Source of the DNA: Kiritimatiellia bacterium
Lineage (GTDB): Bacteria; Verrucomicrobiota; Kiritimatiellia; RFP12; UBA1067
DNA length: 14,460 nt
Assembly (NCBI GenBank): GCA_016302985.1
Contig: JAEDMN010000058.1
Location: 1-14,460, forward strand
Direction of reading: 5' to 3'
How positions within the stretch are numbered: position 1 is the first letter of the stretch; every line of letters begins with the position of its first letter. This document shows positions 1-7,509 of the stretch, piece after piece. The notes below the pieces were generated by a model, which did not search any database, had not been told where the DNA came from, and saw only the letters and a program-made list of their open reading frames with translations. Position numbers and translations under genes: made by a program.

Positions 1-31
1 GCGCAGCGGAACAAGCGAGCCGACGAGAACC

Positions 32-760
32 TTAGAAGTAGCAGTTGAAGATCGGGATGAAGGGAACCTCGTTGTCCATGATCAGGTTCACGACACCGAC
101 CTGGAAGCCGGCCGAGCAGGTCGCGGCATAGTTCACGATGCCGACCTGGGCGCCGCGGAGCTCATCCGTCATGTTCAGGATGACCGACGTCTGCAGACCA
201 TGGACGCGACGGGCGAACGTGGCGCCGACCGCGATCTGCCAGCCCCACATGTCCTCGCGGACCGCGCTCGCCAGACCGGCGACATCGAGACCGTAGAAGC
301 TCTCGTCCGTCATCGACGCGAGGGCGTCGACGGAGAGGCCGAGGAACTCGCGGTTCATGCCGAGGACATCGGCGGAAATGCCGTACGCCGTGCGGTTGCA
401 CATGTTGAAGCAGGAGGCCATGATGCCGACGGCGTTGCGGTTGGCGAGATTGAAGCCGGCCGCGGCCTGGATGCCGTACATGTTGAGGCGGGCCGTGTTC
501 GCGAGGCCGCCGACCTCGATGCCGTACATCTTGTTGCAGTCGCTGTAGAGGAGGTTCACGTCGAGGCCGAAGACGTCCCAGTCAAAGCCCCAGGGAAGCG
601 TGGCAGGGGTCGCCAGACCGACCGCGAGCGCGGTGTAGCCGTAGGACTTGGCGTCGGGGGCGCCCTTGTATTCCTTCTCCTCGTCCTGAGCGAGAGCCGG
701 CTGAACGGCGAACGCGGCGAGCGCGCACGCAAACAGACCACACTTCACGAAACGGTTCAT
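32..760 (-). CDS. LA_2272-type surface repeat protein, exported
   Basis: A 242-residue exported protein of unknown biochemical role, probably in the periplasm or outer membrane. Residues 1-24 form a signal peptide (basic MNRFVK, hydrophobic core, cleavage near PALA/QDEE). From about residue 75 the chain is a tandem array of about ten units of roughly 16 residues. Each begins with an aromatic or other residue followed by G and a hydrophobic residue (YGIEV, YGIQA, VGIMA, YGISA, LGLSV, YGLDV, WGWQI, HGLQT, RGAQV, AGFQV), then a hydrophobic stretch ending in N or D. This pattern, and the aromatic-rich end PFIPIFNCYF, resemble the LA_2272 surface-repeat family named from Leptospira; the repetition suggests a stacked beta-strand or beta-barrel structure. 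The ATG at 758-760 is supported by AAGGAG seven bases upstream. The gene stands alone, with its own promoter just after the ClC gene. Family assignment is fairly sure; function is unknown. Confidence 0.75.
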   Translation of the reverse strand: MNRFVKCGLFACALAAFAVQPALAQDEEKEYKGAPDAKSYGYTALAVGLATPATLPWGFDWDVFGLDVNLLYSDCNKMYGIEVGGLANTARLNMYGIQAAAGFNLANRNAVGIMASCFNMCNRTAYGISADVLGMNREFLGLSVDALASMTDESFYGLDVAGLASAVREDMWGWQIAVGATFARRVHGLQTSVILNMTDELRGAQVGIVNYAATCSAGFQVGVVNLIMDNEVPFIPIFNCYF

Positions 761-767
761 TGATGAA

Positions 768-773
768 CTCCTT
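768..773 (-). promoter_or_regulatory. Ribosome binding site of the LA_2272-type gene
   Basis: On the minus strand AAGGAG lies seven bases ahead of the ATG at 758-760, which fixes the start of the repeat protein. Confidence 0.75.
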
Positions 774-804
774 GTTGATTTCCTAAATTGAAGAGACAGC
801 CGAA

Positions 805-833
805 ATGATACCCGATTCGGACTCGCAAGTCAA
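805..833 (-). promoter_or_regulatory. Sigma-70 promoter of the LA_2272-type gene
   Basis: Read on the minus strand, TTGACT (828-833) and TATCAT (805-810) are separated by exactly 17 bases, matching five of six bases of each consensus hexamer. Transcription would begin near 798, giving a leader of about 38 bases that contains AAGGAG. The -35 box lies within the imperfect inverted repeat GACTTGCGAGTC and only ten bases past the ClC stop codon, so the repeat gene has its own promoter. I see no terminator for the ClC operon in this gap. Confidence 0.75.
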
Positions 834-843
834 CCCCCGAACA

Positions 844-2256
844 TCACGAATGTAGCGGAGAAGACGCGCGGGAATGGACCTGGCTGCGGTAGAGCGACCA
901 TCCGTTGTTGAGCCAGAAGGCGATGCCGCAGACCCACATCGTCGGCACGAGCAGCTGGTGGTTTCCGGAGATCTCCGCGACCATCACGACGGCCGTCAGG
1001 GGCACGCGGATCGCGCTGGCCATGAAGGCCGCCATGCCGACGAGGGCGAAGGAAGCGGGATGGATGCCGACGCTCGCGGGGAGGACCTGCTGGCAGAACA
1101 GTCCGGTCGCCGCGCCCAGGGCGCCGCCGCAGGCCAGGGCCGGGGCGAAGACGCCGCCCGAACCGCCCGAACCCACCGTCAGGGCCGTCGCGACGCACTT
1201 GAGGAGGAAGAAGGCGAGGAACCCCAGCAGGGTGGCCGTCCCGGCATGGGCGTAGAGCCCGTCCCCGCCGAACGCCGCGGCGATCGTCGAATAGCTGGAG
1301 CCCAGGACGTCCGGCACGGCGAAGCCGATCAGTCCGACCAGCAGGCCGCCCAGCCCCACGCGGACCCAGACCGGCCACGGGCGCGCGGCGAACCAGCGCT
1401 CCGCCCCCCGGAACACGCTGATGTAGAGGCGGGCGCCGAAGACCACGACCAGGGCCAGCAGGAGGTAGGGCAGCAGGCGCAGTCCGTTCTGGAAGGCGAA
1501 GAGGTTCTGCTCGGACATGGCGAACAGCGGATCCCAGCCGAAGAAGGCCGCGAAGACCGTGTAGCTCATCACCGAGGCCACGACCGAGGGCATGATGGTG
1601 TCCGCCTCGATGTCGCTGGAGGAATAGAAGATCTCGGAGCCGAAAATCGCGCCCGCGAGCGGCGCCCGGAAGAGCGCGGCGATGCCCGCGCCCAGGCCGG
1701 CCGCCATGAGGATGCGGGACTCGCGCGGCGACAGGTGGAACCAGCGGTTCACCACGCTGCCGCAGGCCGCGCCCAGCAGGGTGACGGGCCCCTCGTAGCC
1801 CGCGCTGCCGCCGAAGCCGACCGTGAGCACCGAGGCGACGGACTTGACGGGGATGACCGTGCGGGGGATGGATTCGCCGCGGTGGAACGCCCTGACCGCG
1901 GAATCGGTGCCGCGCGCGTGCTCGACACGGGCGAAGCGCCGCAGCAGCAGGCTGCCGAGAACCGCGCCGAGGGCCGGCAGGAAGACGAGGATCCAGCGAC
2001 CCGGATCCAGCAGGGCGGACCGCGTCCAGAGCGCCTTCGTGGCCTGCGGCGTCGAGAGCGTGGAGACGAACGCGTGCGCGCACCCCGTCTCGACGAGCGT
2101 CTTCGCAAGGCCGATCATCCAGTAGAAGCCGACCGTCACGAACCCCGTGAGCACGCCCACGAGCACCGCGAGCAGGAAGTACTTCCCCATGCGGCCCGAC
2201 ATGCCGTGGCCGGCCAGGAAGAACTTGAGGACGCGGATGGACAGCTGCTTGAGCAT
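844..2256 (-). CDS. ClC-family chloride channel or Cl-/H+ antiporter
   Basis: An integral inner-membrane protein of 470 residues that moves chloride or another anion, in ClC proteins often in exchange for protons. Hydrophobic segments alternate through the whole chain. The three ClC signature regions are present: GTDSAV at 116-121 (the position of GSGIP in the textbook motif), GYEGP at 153-157 with the gating glutamate E155, and GGSGGVFAPALACGG towards the C terminus. No CBS domains follow, so this is the short bacterial form. GYEGP has Tyr where most ClC proteins have Arg or Lys; other bacterial ClC branches also vary here. The ATG at 2254-2256 shares one base with the TGA of der (TGATG), so the two are translationally coupled. 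It is the last gene of corA-der-ClC. Family sure; anion and mechanism (channel or exchanger) unknown. Confidence 0.9.
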   Translation of the reverse strand: MLKQLSIRVLKFFLAGHGMSGRMGKYFLLAVLVGVLTGFVTVGFYWMIGLAKTLVETGCAHAFVSTLSTPQATKALWTRSALLDPGRWILVFLPALGAVLGSLLLRRFARVEHARGTDSAVRAFHRGESIPRTVIPVKSVASVLTVGFGGSAGYEGPVTLLGAACGSVVNRWFHLSPRESRILMAAGLGAGIAALFRAPLAGAIFGSEIFYSSSDIEADTIMPSVVASVMSYTVFAAFFGWDPLFAMSEQNLFAFQNGLRLLPYLLLALVVVFGARLYISVFRGAERWFAARPWPVWVRVGLGGLLVGLIGFAVPDVLGSSYSTIAAAFGGDGLYAHAGTATLLGFLAFFLLKCVATALTVGSGGSGGVFAPALACGGALGAATGLFCQQVLPASVGIHPASFALVGMAAFMASAIRVPLTAVVMVAEISGNHQLLVPTMWVCGIAFWLNNGWSLYRSQVHSRASSPLHS

Positions 2257-3665
2257 CAGGCCTTCTTGAGGCGGTTGATCTCGGCGCCCAGTTCGGCGCC
2301 GTCCTTGCGGCTGCGCGCCTTGAAGAACATCCGGATCGGGGCGCCCTCGAGCCCGAAGCGGGCGCGGAGGGCCTTCTCGAGGTAGGACTTGTAGGCGTCC
2401 GTCACGAGCTTGGGGTCGTTCACGAAGAGGCGGATCGTCAGCGGGTCGTTGCCGACCTGGAGTCCGTAGTAGATCTTGAGGCGCCGCCCCTTGATCATCG
2501 GCGAGAGCGTCTTCTTCGTCGCCGTCTCGATCGTGCGGTTCAGCACGCCCGTGGGCAGCTTCGCCTGGACGCTCGACGCCACGGCGTCGATCGCGTCCAC
2601 CGTGCGCCGCACGTTGTAGCCGCTCTTCGCGCTGCAGTAGACGATCGGCGCGAACGCGAGGAACGGCATCATCTGGCGGAACACCTTCGTCGCGTCCGCC
2701 TCCTTGATCCCCTTCGCGTCCGCGAGGTCCCACTTGTTCATCAGGACGACGCAGGCGCGGTGCGCGTCGAGGATCTTGCCCGCGATGCGCATGTCCTGCT
2801 TGGTCGGGCCGAGCTCGCTCTCCATCACGAGCAGCACGACGTCGGCCTCCTCGATCGCCTTCTCGCTGCGGAAGAGGGAGAAGTTGTCCACGCTCGTCTT
2901 CGACATCTGCGTGTGGCGCTTCATGCCGGCCGTGTCCACGAGCACGTAGCGGCGCGCCGTCGGCCCCTCGCCGATCGTGAACGGCACGTCCACGCTGTCG
3001 CGCGTGGTGCCGGGGATGTCGCTGACGATGACGCGCTCCGCGTTGAGCAGTCGGTTGATGTAGGAGCTCTTGCCGGCGTTCGGGCGCCCCACGACGGCGA
3101 CGCGCAGCGGGCGCGCGGACGCCTCGTCCTCCGTGACGGGCGGCAGCTTCGCCGTCGCGAACGCGACGATCTCCGCGATGCCGCGGCCGTGTTCGGCGGA
3201 GCACGGCAGGACCGGCATGCCGAAGCGGGCGAAGTCGTCCGCCTTCTCGTCGTCCTCGGCCCGGTCCGCCTTGTTCGCGACGATCGCGCACGGCACGCCG
3301 CTCTCGCGGACGCGCTTGAGGACCTCCTCGTCCAGCGGCGTCACGCCCGCGCGCACGTCCACCACGACGAGGCACACCGCCGCGTCGGTGACGGCGAGCG
3401 CCGCCTGCTGCCGCGTCTCGGCGGCGAGCGGGTCCTCGCTGCCCGGCGTGCGGTCGAACGCGAGGCCGCCCGTGTCGACGAGCATGAAGCGCTGGCCGTT
3501 CGCCTCGACCTCGCGGGCCACGCGGTCGCGCGTGACGCCGGGCTGGTCGAAGACGATGGCGATGCGCCGCCGCGCGATGCGGTTGAAGAGGGCGCTCTTG
3601 CCCACGTTGGGGCGGCCGACGATCGCGACGACGCGACCGGGCTGGCGGACTGTCTGTTCGTTCAT
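2256..3665 (-). CDS. der: Ribosome biogenesis GTPase Der (EngA)
   Basis: A cytoplasmic GTPase of 469 residues, the usual size for Der, which helps mature the 50S ribosomal subunit. It has the diagnostic two GTPase domains in tandem. Domain 1 has GRPNVGKS (17-24), the switch sequence PGVTRD, DTGG (64-67) and NKAD (131-134). Domain 2 has GRPNAGKS (193-200), PGTTRD, DTAG (244-247) and NKWD (310-313). A C-terminal KH-like domain follows, with FVNDP and a basic tail (RSRKDGAELGAEINRLKKA). The ATG at 3663-3665 places the first P-loop at the normal distance from the N terminus. It lies 17 bases after corA and overlaps the ClC start by one base. The ribosome binding site is weak, so it may depend on translation of corA. 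No anomalies. Confidence 0.97.
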   Translation of the reverse strand: MNEQTVRQPGRVVAIVGRPNVGKSALFNRIARRRIAIVFDQPGVTRDRVAREVEANGQRFMLVDTGGLAFDRTPGSEDPLAAETRQQAALAVTDAAVCLVVVDVRAGVTPLDEEVLKRVRESGVPCAIVANKADRAEDDEKADDFARFGMPVLPCSAEHGRGIAEIVAFATAKLPPVTEDEASARPLRVAVVGRPNAGKSSYINRLLNAERVIVSDIPGTTRDSVDVPFTIGEGPTARRYVLVDTAGMKRHTQMSKTSVDNFSLFRSEKAIEEADVVLLVMESELGPTKQDMRIAGKILDAHRACVVLMNKWDLADAKGIKEADATKVFRQMMPFLAFAPIVYCSAKSGYNVRRTVDAIDAVASSVQAKLPTGVLNRTIETATKKTLSPMIKGRRLKIYYGLQVGNDPLTIRLFVNDPKLVTDAYKSYLEKALRARFGLEGAPIRMFFKARSRKDGAELGAEINRLKKA

Positions 3666-3682
3666 AGCGGGAACCACCGGGC

Positions 3683-4636
3683 CTAGAAGACCCGTTTCTT
3701 GTAGAGGTAGATGAGCAGGCCGATGATGCCGAGGCCGAGCACGCCCGAGATCGCGGAGAGAACCGCGAACGCGTGCGGGTAGTCCTGCATCGGCAGCGGG
3801 ATGTTCATGCCGTAGGCGCTCGTGATGACCGTCGGCACGGCGAGGAGGATCGTCGCGGCCGTCATGTACTTCATGACGTTCGACAGGTTGTTGTTGATCA
3901 GCGACGCGAACGTGTCGAGCGTGCCGTTGAGGATGTTCGCGTGGATGGTCGCCGTCTCGAGCGCCTGCTGGTATTCGACCGCGGCGTCGTCCAGCACGTC
4001 CGAATCGTCTTCGGAGAGGTTGAGCTGGCGGGCGTGGTCGAGACGGTTGATGAGGATGTTGTCCGCCTTCAGCGACGTGGAGAAGTAGACGAGCGACTTC
4101 TGGTAGGTGAGGAGCTTCAGCAGCACCTCGTTGGAAATGGACTCGTGCAGCGAGTCCTCGAGGTCCTCGATCTTCGCGTGCATGTCGCGCAGGTAGCGCA
4201 GGAACAGCACCGCCGCGTGCCACAGCAGGCGGAACATGAAGCGGTTCTGCTCGCCGGGCGGGCAGACGCGGCGGATCTGGTCGAGAAACGCGCTCGTGAC
4301 GGGCGTCGTCTGGGAGCAGATGGTGATGACGCTCGAGCCGAAGAGCACGATGCCCAGAGGCAGCGTCTCGTAGGGCAGCACGCTCTCGTCGTCCTCGTCC
4401 CCGCGCACCGGCAGCGGGACGTGCACGATCACCAGGTGGAAGCCGTCCTCGCTTTCGAAACGCGGACGTTCCTCGCGGTCGAGCGGGTCGGTGAGGAAGT
4501 CCCGCGGCACCTTCGAGAAGCTGAGCACCTGCTCCAGCTCCGCCGTCGTCGGTTCCGCCAGGTTGATCCAGCAGGATTCCGACAGCTCGGTGGACTCCTT
4601 CAGACCGCCGTTGTCCCACTTGTAGATCGTCATCAT
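3683..4636 (-). CDS. corA: CorA-family magnesium/divalent cation transporter
   Basis: A 317-residue inner-membrane protein that as a pentamer takes up Mg2+ (in some members Co2+, Ni2+ or Zn2+). A long acidic cytoplasmic N-terminal domain precedes two C-terminal membrane helices at roughly 256-275 and 291-311. Between them is the family-defining GMN at about 276-278, in AYGMNIPLPM, followed by a short loop and the basic end YKKRVF. Length and topology match CorA. The first of two adjacent ATG codons (4634-4636) is chosen because AGGAGG lies seven bases upstream. It heads corA-der-ClC and is divergent from the 921-residue exported protein. Family sure; cation not determined. Confidence 0.93.
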   Translation of the reverse strand: MMTIYKWDNGGLKESTELSESCWINLAEPTTAELEQVLSFSKVPRDFLTDPLDREERPRFESEDGFHLVIVHVPLPVRGDEDDESVLPYETLPLGIVLFGSSVITICSQTTPVTSAFLDQIRRVCPPGEQNRFMFRLLWHAAVLFLRYLRDMHAKIEDLEDSLHESISNEVLLKLLTYQKSLVYFSTSLKADNILINRLDHARQLNLSEDDSDVLDDAAVEYQQALETATIHANILNGTLDTFASLINNNLSNVMKYMTAATILLAVPTVITSAYGMNIPLPMQDYPHAFAVLSAISGVLGLGIIGLLIYLYKKRVF

Positions 4637-4643
4637 GCCGGAA

Positions 4644-4649
4644 CCTCCT
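4644..4649 (-). promoter_or_regulatory. Ribosome binding site of corA
   Basis: A strong AGGAGG on the minus strand lies seven bases from the ATG at 4634-4636 and so favours the first of the two adjacent ATG codons. Confidence 0.8.
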
Positions 4650-4671
4650 TTCCCAAGAAAAAATCCCGCTT

Positions 4672-4700
4672 AGTTTCTCACGAAATGGCCGATTTTGCAA
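4672..4700 (-). promoter_or_regulatory. Possible corA operon promoter
   Basis: On the minus strand TTGCAA (4695-4700) is followed after 17 bases by GAAACT (4672-4677). The -35 box is fair but the -10 box matches only three of six consensus positions. It is the best pair I find in the 107-base divergent gap, so the call is tentative. Confidence 0.3.
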
Positions 4701-4726
4701 CCCCCAAAGGCGATGAATTTGCAAAT
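4695..4726. promoter_or_regulatory. Paired palindromes, possible operator
   Basis: The gap between corA and the exported 921-residue protein contains TTGCAA (4695-4700) and the perfect ten-base palindrome ATTTGCAAAT (4717-4726). They share a TTGCAA core and their centres are 24 bases apart, a little over two helical turns. The second ends at the first base of the extended -10 block of the rightward promoter; the first lies at the possible -35 of corA. A dimeric regulator acting on both promoters is possible, but only the sequence symmetry is seen. Confidence 0.35.
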
Positions 4727-4736
4727 GTGCTATACT
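4726..4736 (+). promoter_or_regulatory. Extended -10 promoter, apparently leaderless
   Basis: TGTGCTATACT contains TGn directly followed by TATACT (4731-4736). Seven bases later comes the ATG at 4744, so transcription should start at or next to the A of the start codon. No ribosome binding site is visible. The same 11-mer, with the same seven-base distance to the ATG, precedes the gene at 12424. Confidence 0.6.
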
Positions 4737-4743
4737 TCGCCGC

Positions 4744-7509
4744 ATGCGAACGATTCCACTCACTTTCATCGTCCTGGGCCTCGCCCTGCCCCTCGCCGCG
4801 GAGACCCGCCTCGCGGACTTCTCGCGGTCCGTCCCCCGCTGGGGCGCGACCCACTCCATTTCCTCCGCCGCGGTCACGCCGGACGGCCTCGCCTTCACCG
4901 TGGACGCGAACGACCCCTGGCTGCTCGGCCCCCGGATGGACTTCCCCGCCCTCCCCGCGGGAACGAAGCGCGTGCGCTTCGTCCTCGACCTGGCCCCGAC
5001 CGACCGCGCCACCGCCTGGCAGCTCTTCTATTCCTTCGGCGGGAAGAGCTACAACGAGGGCGACTCCTGCCGCCTGACGCCCGTCGGGGGGCGACCGCCC
5101 TACACCCGTTTCGTGGCGGAGGTGCCCGCCAGTCAGGTCAAGTCCGGTCCCTGCAGCTTCCGCATCGACCCGCCGGACGTCGGCACGAACGTCTCCTGGA
5201 CGGTGAAGGCCTTCTCCTGCGACTTCCGCAGGCCGGTCTGGACCTACGCGCCCGAGACGCCCCCGCCCCTCGTCATCCCCGCCGCCACCCCGCTCGTCCT
5301 GAAGACGCGGGACTGGGAGCTCCGCCACGATCCGGACCGTCTCGGCGCCTTCCGGTTCCATTCCCGCGACAAAATCGTCGAGAACAACCCCGAGGAGCCC
5401 TTCGTCTACCTCGACAGGGCCGGCGCCGTGCGCACCCTCGACTGGTCGCAGGCGAAGATGACCGCCCGGCACACCCGCACCCAGCTGGAAACCCGCGCGG
5501 AGCTGACGGACGCGGACGGCCGCACCTGGCGTCTCACCCGGTGGTTCAGCCCCCAGGACCACGGCCGCGCACTGACGGTCTCGACCCAGATCGCCCGTCT
5601 GCCGTCTCCGGACGGGCCCCTCTCCGCCCATCGGGACGGCACGCCCGTCCTGCACGTCCCCTTCCTCACGCTCTTCGTCGACCGCGCCTCCAACGGTCGC
5701 AAGCACCAGGCCCTGCTCGCCGGCGTCGAGTACCTCGACGACGAACCCTCCTCGAACGACAAGGAGATCCGCACCGTCGAGCACGACCGCCGCATCCCCG
5801 CCGAATACCGCCTCAGCGCGCCGCTCGCCGTGTTCACGGACGAGAAGGCCTGGCTCGCGGCCGCCTGGAACCAGCTGAGCGCCGGCCTCTCGGGCCCGCC
5901 CCGCCGCCCCGGTCCCCATCCCTTCGCCGCGGTGTTCGACACGCCGGACCGCCTCTTCCACAGCGGCGGACACCTCCTCGCCTTCTGGGCGCCGGCCGTC
6001 GGCCCCGCCCGCCGCGAATCCGAGCTCGACGTCTACGAACCGACGCCCTTCACCCACGCCACGCACGTCGTCACCCTGCGCACGGGCGACGGGGCCACCG
6101 TCGCCGAGGCGCTCGAGGGCGTCCTGCCGTCCCGCGAATCGACGCTGCCGATGCCGGACAAGACCGCGGACGCCCCGTCCCTCGAGCTCCTCGCCCGCGG
6201 CTGGCTCGACTCCGAGATCCGCGACGGCGTCCTCGTGCGCCACGCCGTGCCCTTCGCCTGGGGACGCCCCTCCGACGCCCCCGTCCTCATGAAGTACCTC
6301 GCCTCCGAACTCGCCCGCAGGCCGGACGCGGACGCCACGCTCGCGCCGCGGCTCCGCACCGCCGCGGACGAAATCCTCGCGGGCATCCCCCGCAAGGACG
6401 TCGGCTGGCATTCCGTCAGCCACATCCACCACCCCGCCCCCGCCCTCGTCGCCGGCGATGTCGCCAACTGGCTCGTCCGCAAGCACGGCCAGCAACGGGA
6501 CCTCAACCGCCGCCTCGCGGACGGCAGACGGACCTGGACGCCCCAACCCGGCAAACCCGACTTCGGCGAAACGCTCGGCGCCGACCACTGCAACGGCTTC
6601 ACCTCGATGGAGCTCGTGGCGCTCCTGCGCGCCGCCACCTGGAGCGGGGACGAAACCGAAATCGCGAAGACGCTCGCGATCGTGGACAAGGTCACGGCCC
6701 TCTACCACGGCACCGTCCCCCGTGGCGCCCAACCCTGGGAGATGCCGCTCCACACGCCGGACATCATGGCGTCCGCGAACCTCACCTGCGCCTACGCCCT
6801 CGCCCACCTCCTGAAGCCCGACCCGGCCTATCTGCGCGAGGCCCGCCACTGGGCCTACACCGGGCTCTCCATGGTCTACCTCGTCCCGCCCCCGTTCGAA
6901 TTCGGACCGGACGCGGTCCCGGTCGGCCGCTACGCGACCTGCGCCGTCATGGGCGCCACCCATTGGCAGCAGCCGAACTGGATCGGCCGCCCCGTCCAGT
7001 GGTGCGGCCTCGTCTACGCGGCCGCGCTCTGGGAACTCGCCCGCATCGATCCAGGCGACGCCTCCGCCTTCTGGCACAGGCTGGCCGCGGGCATCACGGC
7101 GTCGGGCGTGCGGCAGACGCACACCGCCGAGGACCCGGCCTTCATCGGTCTGCTCCCCGACTCCTGGGACCTCGAGGCGCAGTCGCGCTACGCCGTGCCG
7201 ATCAACCCCGGCACCGTGCAGGAGAACCTCGCGGAGTGCATCGGCCGCCCCTACTACGCCGTCCGTCGCCTGGCCGGAGGCTCGCTCGTGCACGTGCCCG
7301 GCGCCGCGAAATCCCTCTCCGGCACGGAGCTCCGCTGCGAAATCGAGGGCTGGCCGGAGGCCCCCTTCCAGGCCGTCGTCACGCGCCTCGCGAAGCCGGC
7401 GTCCGTCGCGTTCGCGGGGACCCCCGCGGAACACGTCTACGACGCCGCGCGACGCACGCTGACCGTCACGCTCCCCGCCCGGGCGAAGGGCGAACTCGTC
7501 ATTCGGTAG
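4744..7509 (+). CDS. Large exported protein of unknown family, probable carbohydrate-active fold
   Basis: I do not recognise this 921-residue protein. Residues 1-20 are a signal peptide (MRTIPL, hydrophobic core, cleavage near LAAE), so it is exported. Residues 20-200 look like a beta-rich domain that could bind sugars. Residues 200-480 are also beta-rich, with many Asp, Arg and Trp, in the style of the mutarotase-like sandwich of many glycosidases and lyases. Residues 480-830 look helical, with conserved-looking patches GADHCNGFTSMEL (H615) and HWQQPNWIGRPVQWCGL (from H740), suggesting an alpha/alpha toroid. The last 80 residues look like a small beta domain. The layout recalls polysaccharide lyases and alpha/alpha-barrel glycoside hydrolases, but I cannot name a family or catalytic residues. 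The ATG at 4744 follows a promoter with no leader and no ribosome binding site. Its 3' end overlaps the convergent lipoprotein gene by 11 bases. Confidence 0.7.
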   Translation: MRTIPLTFIVLGLALPLAAETRLADFSRSVPRWGATHSISSAAVTPDGLAFTVDANDPWLLGPRMDFPALPAGTKRVRFVLDLAPTDRATAWQLFYSFGGKSYNEGDSCRLTPVGGRPPYTRFVAEVPASQVKSGPCSFRIDPPDVGTNVSWTVKAFSCDFRRPVWTYAPETPPPLVIPAATPLVLKTRDWELRHDPDRLGAFRFHSRDKIVENNPEEPFVYLDRAGAVRTLDWSQAKMTARHTRTQLETRAELTDADGRTWRLTRWFSPQDHGRALTVSTQIARLPSPDGPLSAHRDGTPVLHVPFLTLFVDRASNGRKHQALLAGVEYLDDEPSSNDKEIRTVEHDRRIPAEYRLSAPLAVFTDEKAWLAAAWNQLSAGLSGPPRRPGPHPFAAVFDTPDRLFHSGGHLLAFWAPAVGPARRESELDVYEPTPFTHATHVVTLRTGDGATVAEALEGVLPSRESTLPMPDKTADAPSLELLARGWLDSEIRDGVLVRHAVPFAWGRPSDAPVLMKYLASELARRPDADATLAPRLRTAADEILAGIPRKDVGWHSVSHIHHPAPALVAGDVANWLVRKHGQQRDLNRRLADGRRTWTPQPGKPDFGETLGADHCNGFTSMELVALLRAATWSGDETEIAKTLAIVDKVTALYHGTVPRGAQPWEMPLHTPDIMASANLTCAYALAHLLKPDPAYLREARHWAYTGLSMVYLVPPPFEFGPDAVPVGRYATCAVMGATHWQQPNWIGRPVQWCGLVYAAALWELARIDPGDASAFWHRLAAGITASGVRQTHTAEDPAFIGLLPDSWDLEAQSRYAVPINPGTVQENLAECIGRPYYAVRRLAGGSLVHVPGAAKSLSGTELRCEIEGWPEAPFQAVVTRLAKPASVAFAGTPAEHVYDAARRTLTVTLPARAKGELVIR

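Noticed and set aside
811..833. Inverted repeat GACTTGCGAGTC as terminator of the ClC operon.
   Set aside because: The stem is short and imperfect, has no T-run, and coincides with the -35 region of a good promoter.
874..2385. Open frame of 503 codons on the plus strand opposite the ClC gene.
   Set aside because: Its composition (Arg, Asp, Gly, Gln) is that of a shadow frame; the minus strand encodes all three ClC motifs.
844..3375. An 843-residue ClC protein with a long Arg-rich N-terminal domain.
   Set aside because: The extension runs through der in another frame; the ATG at 2254-2256 starts directly before the first hydrophobic helix.
2256..5012. A 918-residue Der with a long N-terminal extension.
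   Set aside because: The extension is the shadow of corA in another frame; Der begins at 3665 with its first P-loop at residue 17.
4678..7434. Open frame of about 918 codons on the minus strand, opposite the exported protein.
   Set aside because: It is Gly/Arg/Glu-rich low-complexity translation with no domain, typical of the antisense frame of a gene with GC-rich third positions; the plus-strand gene has a signal peptide and folded-protein composition.
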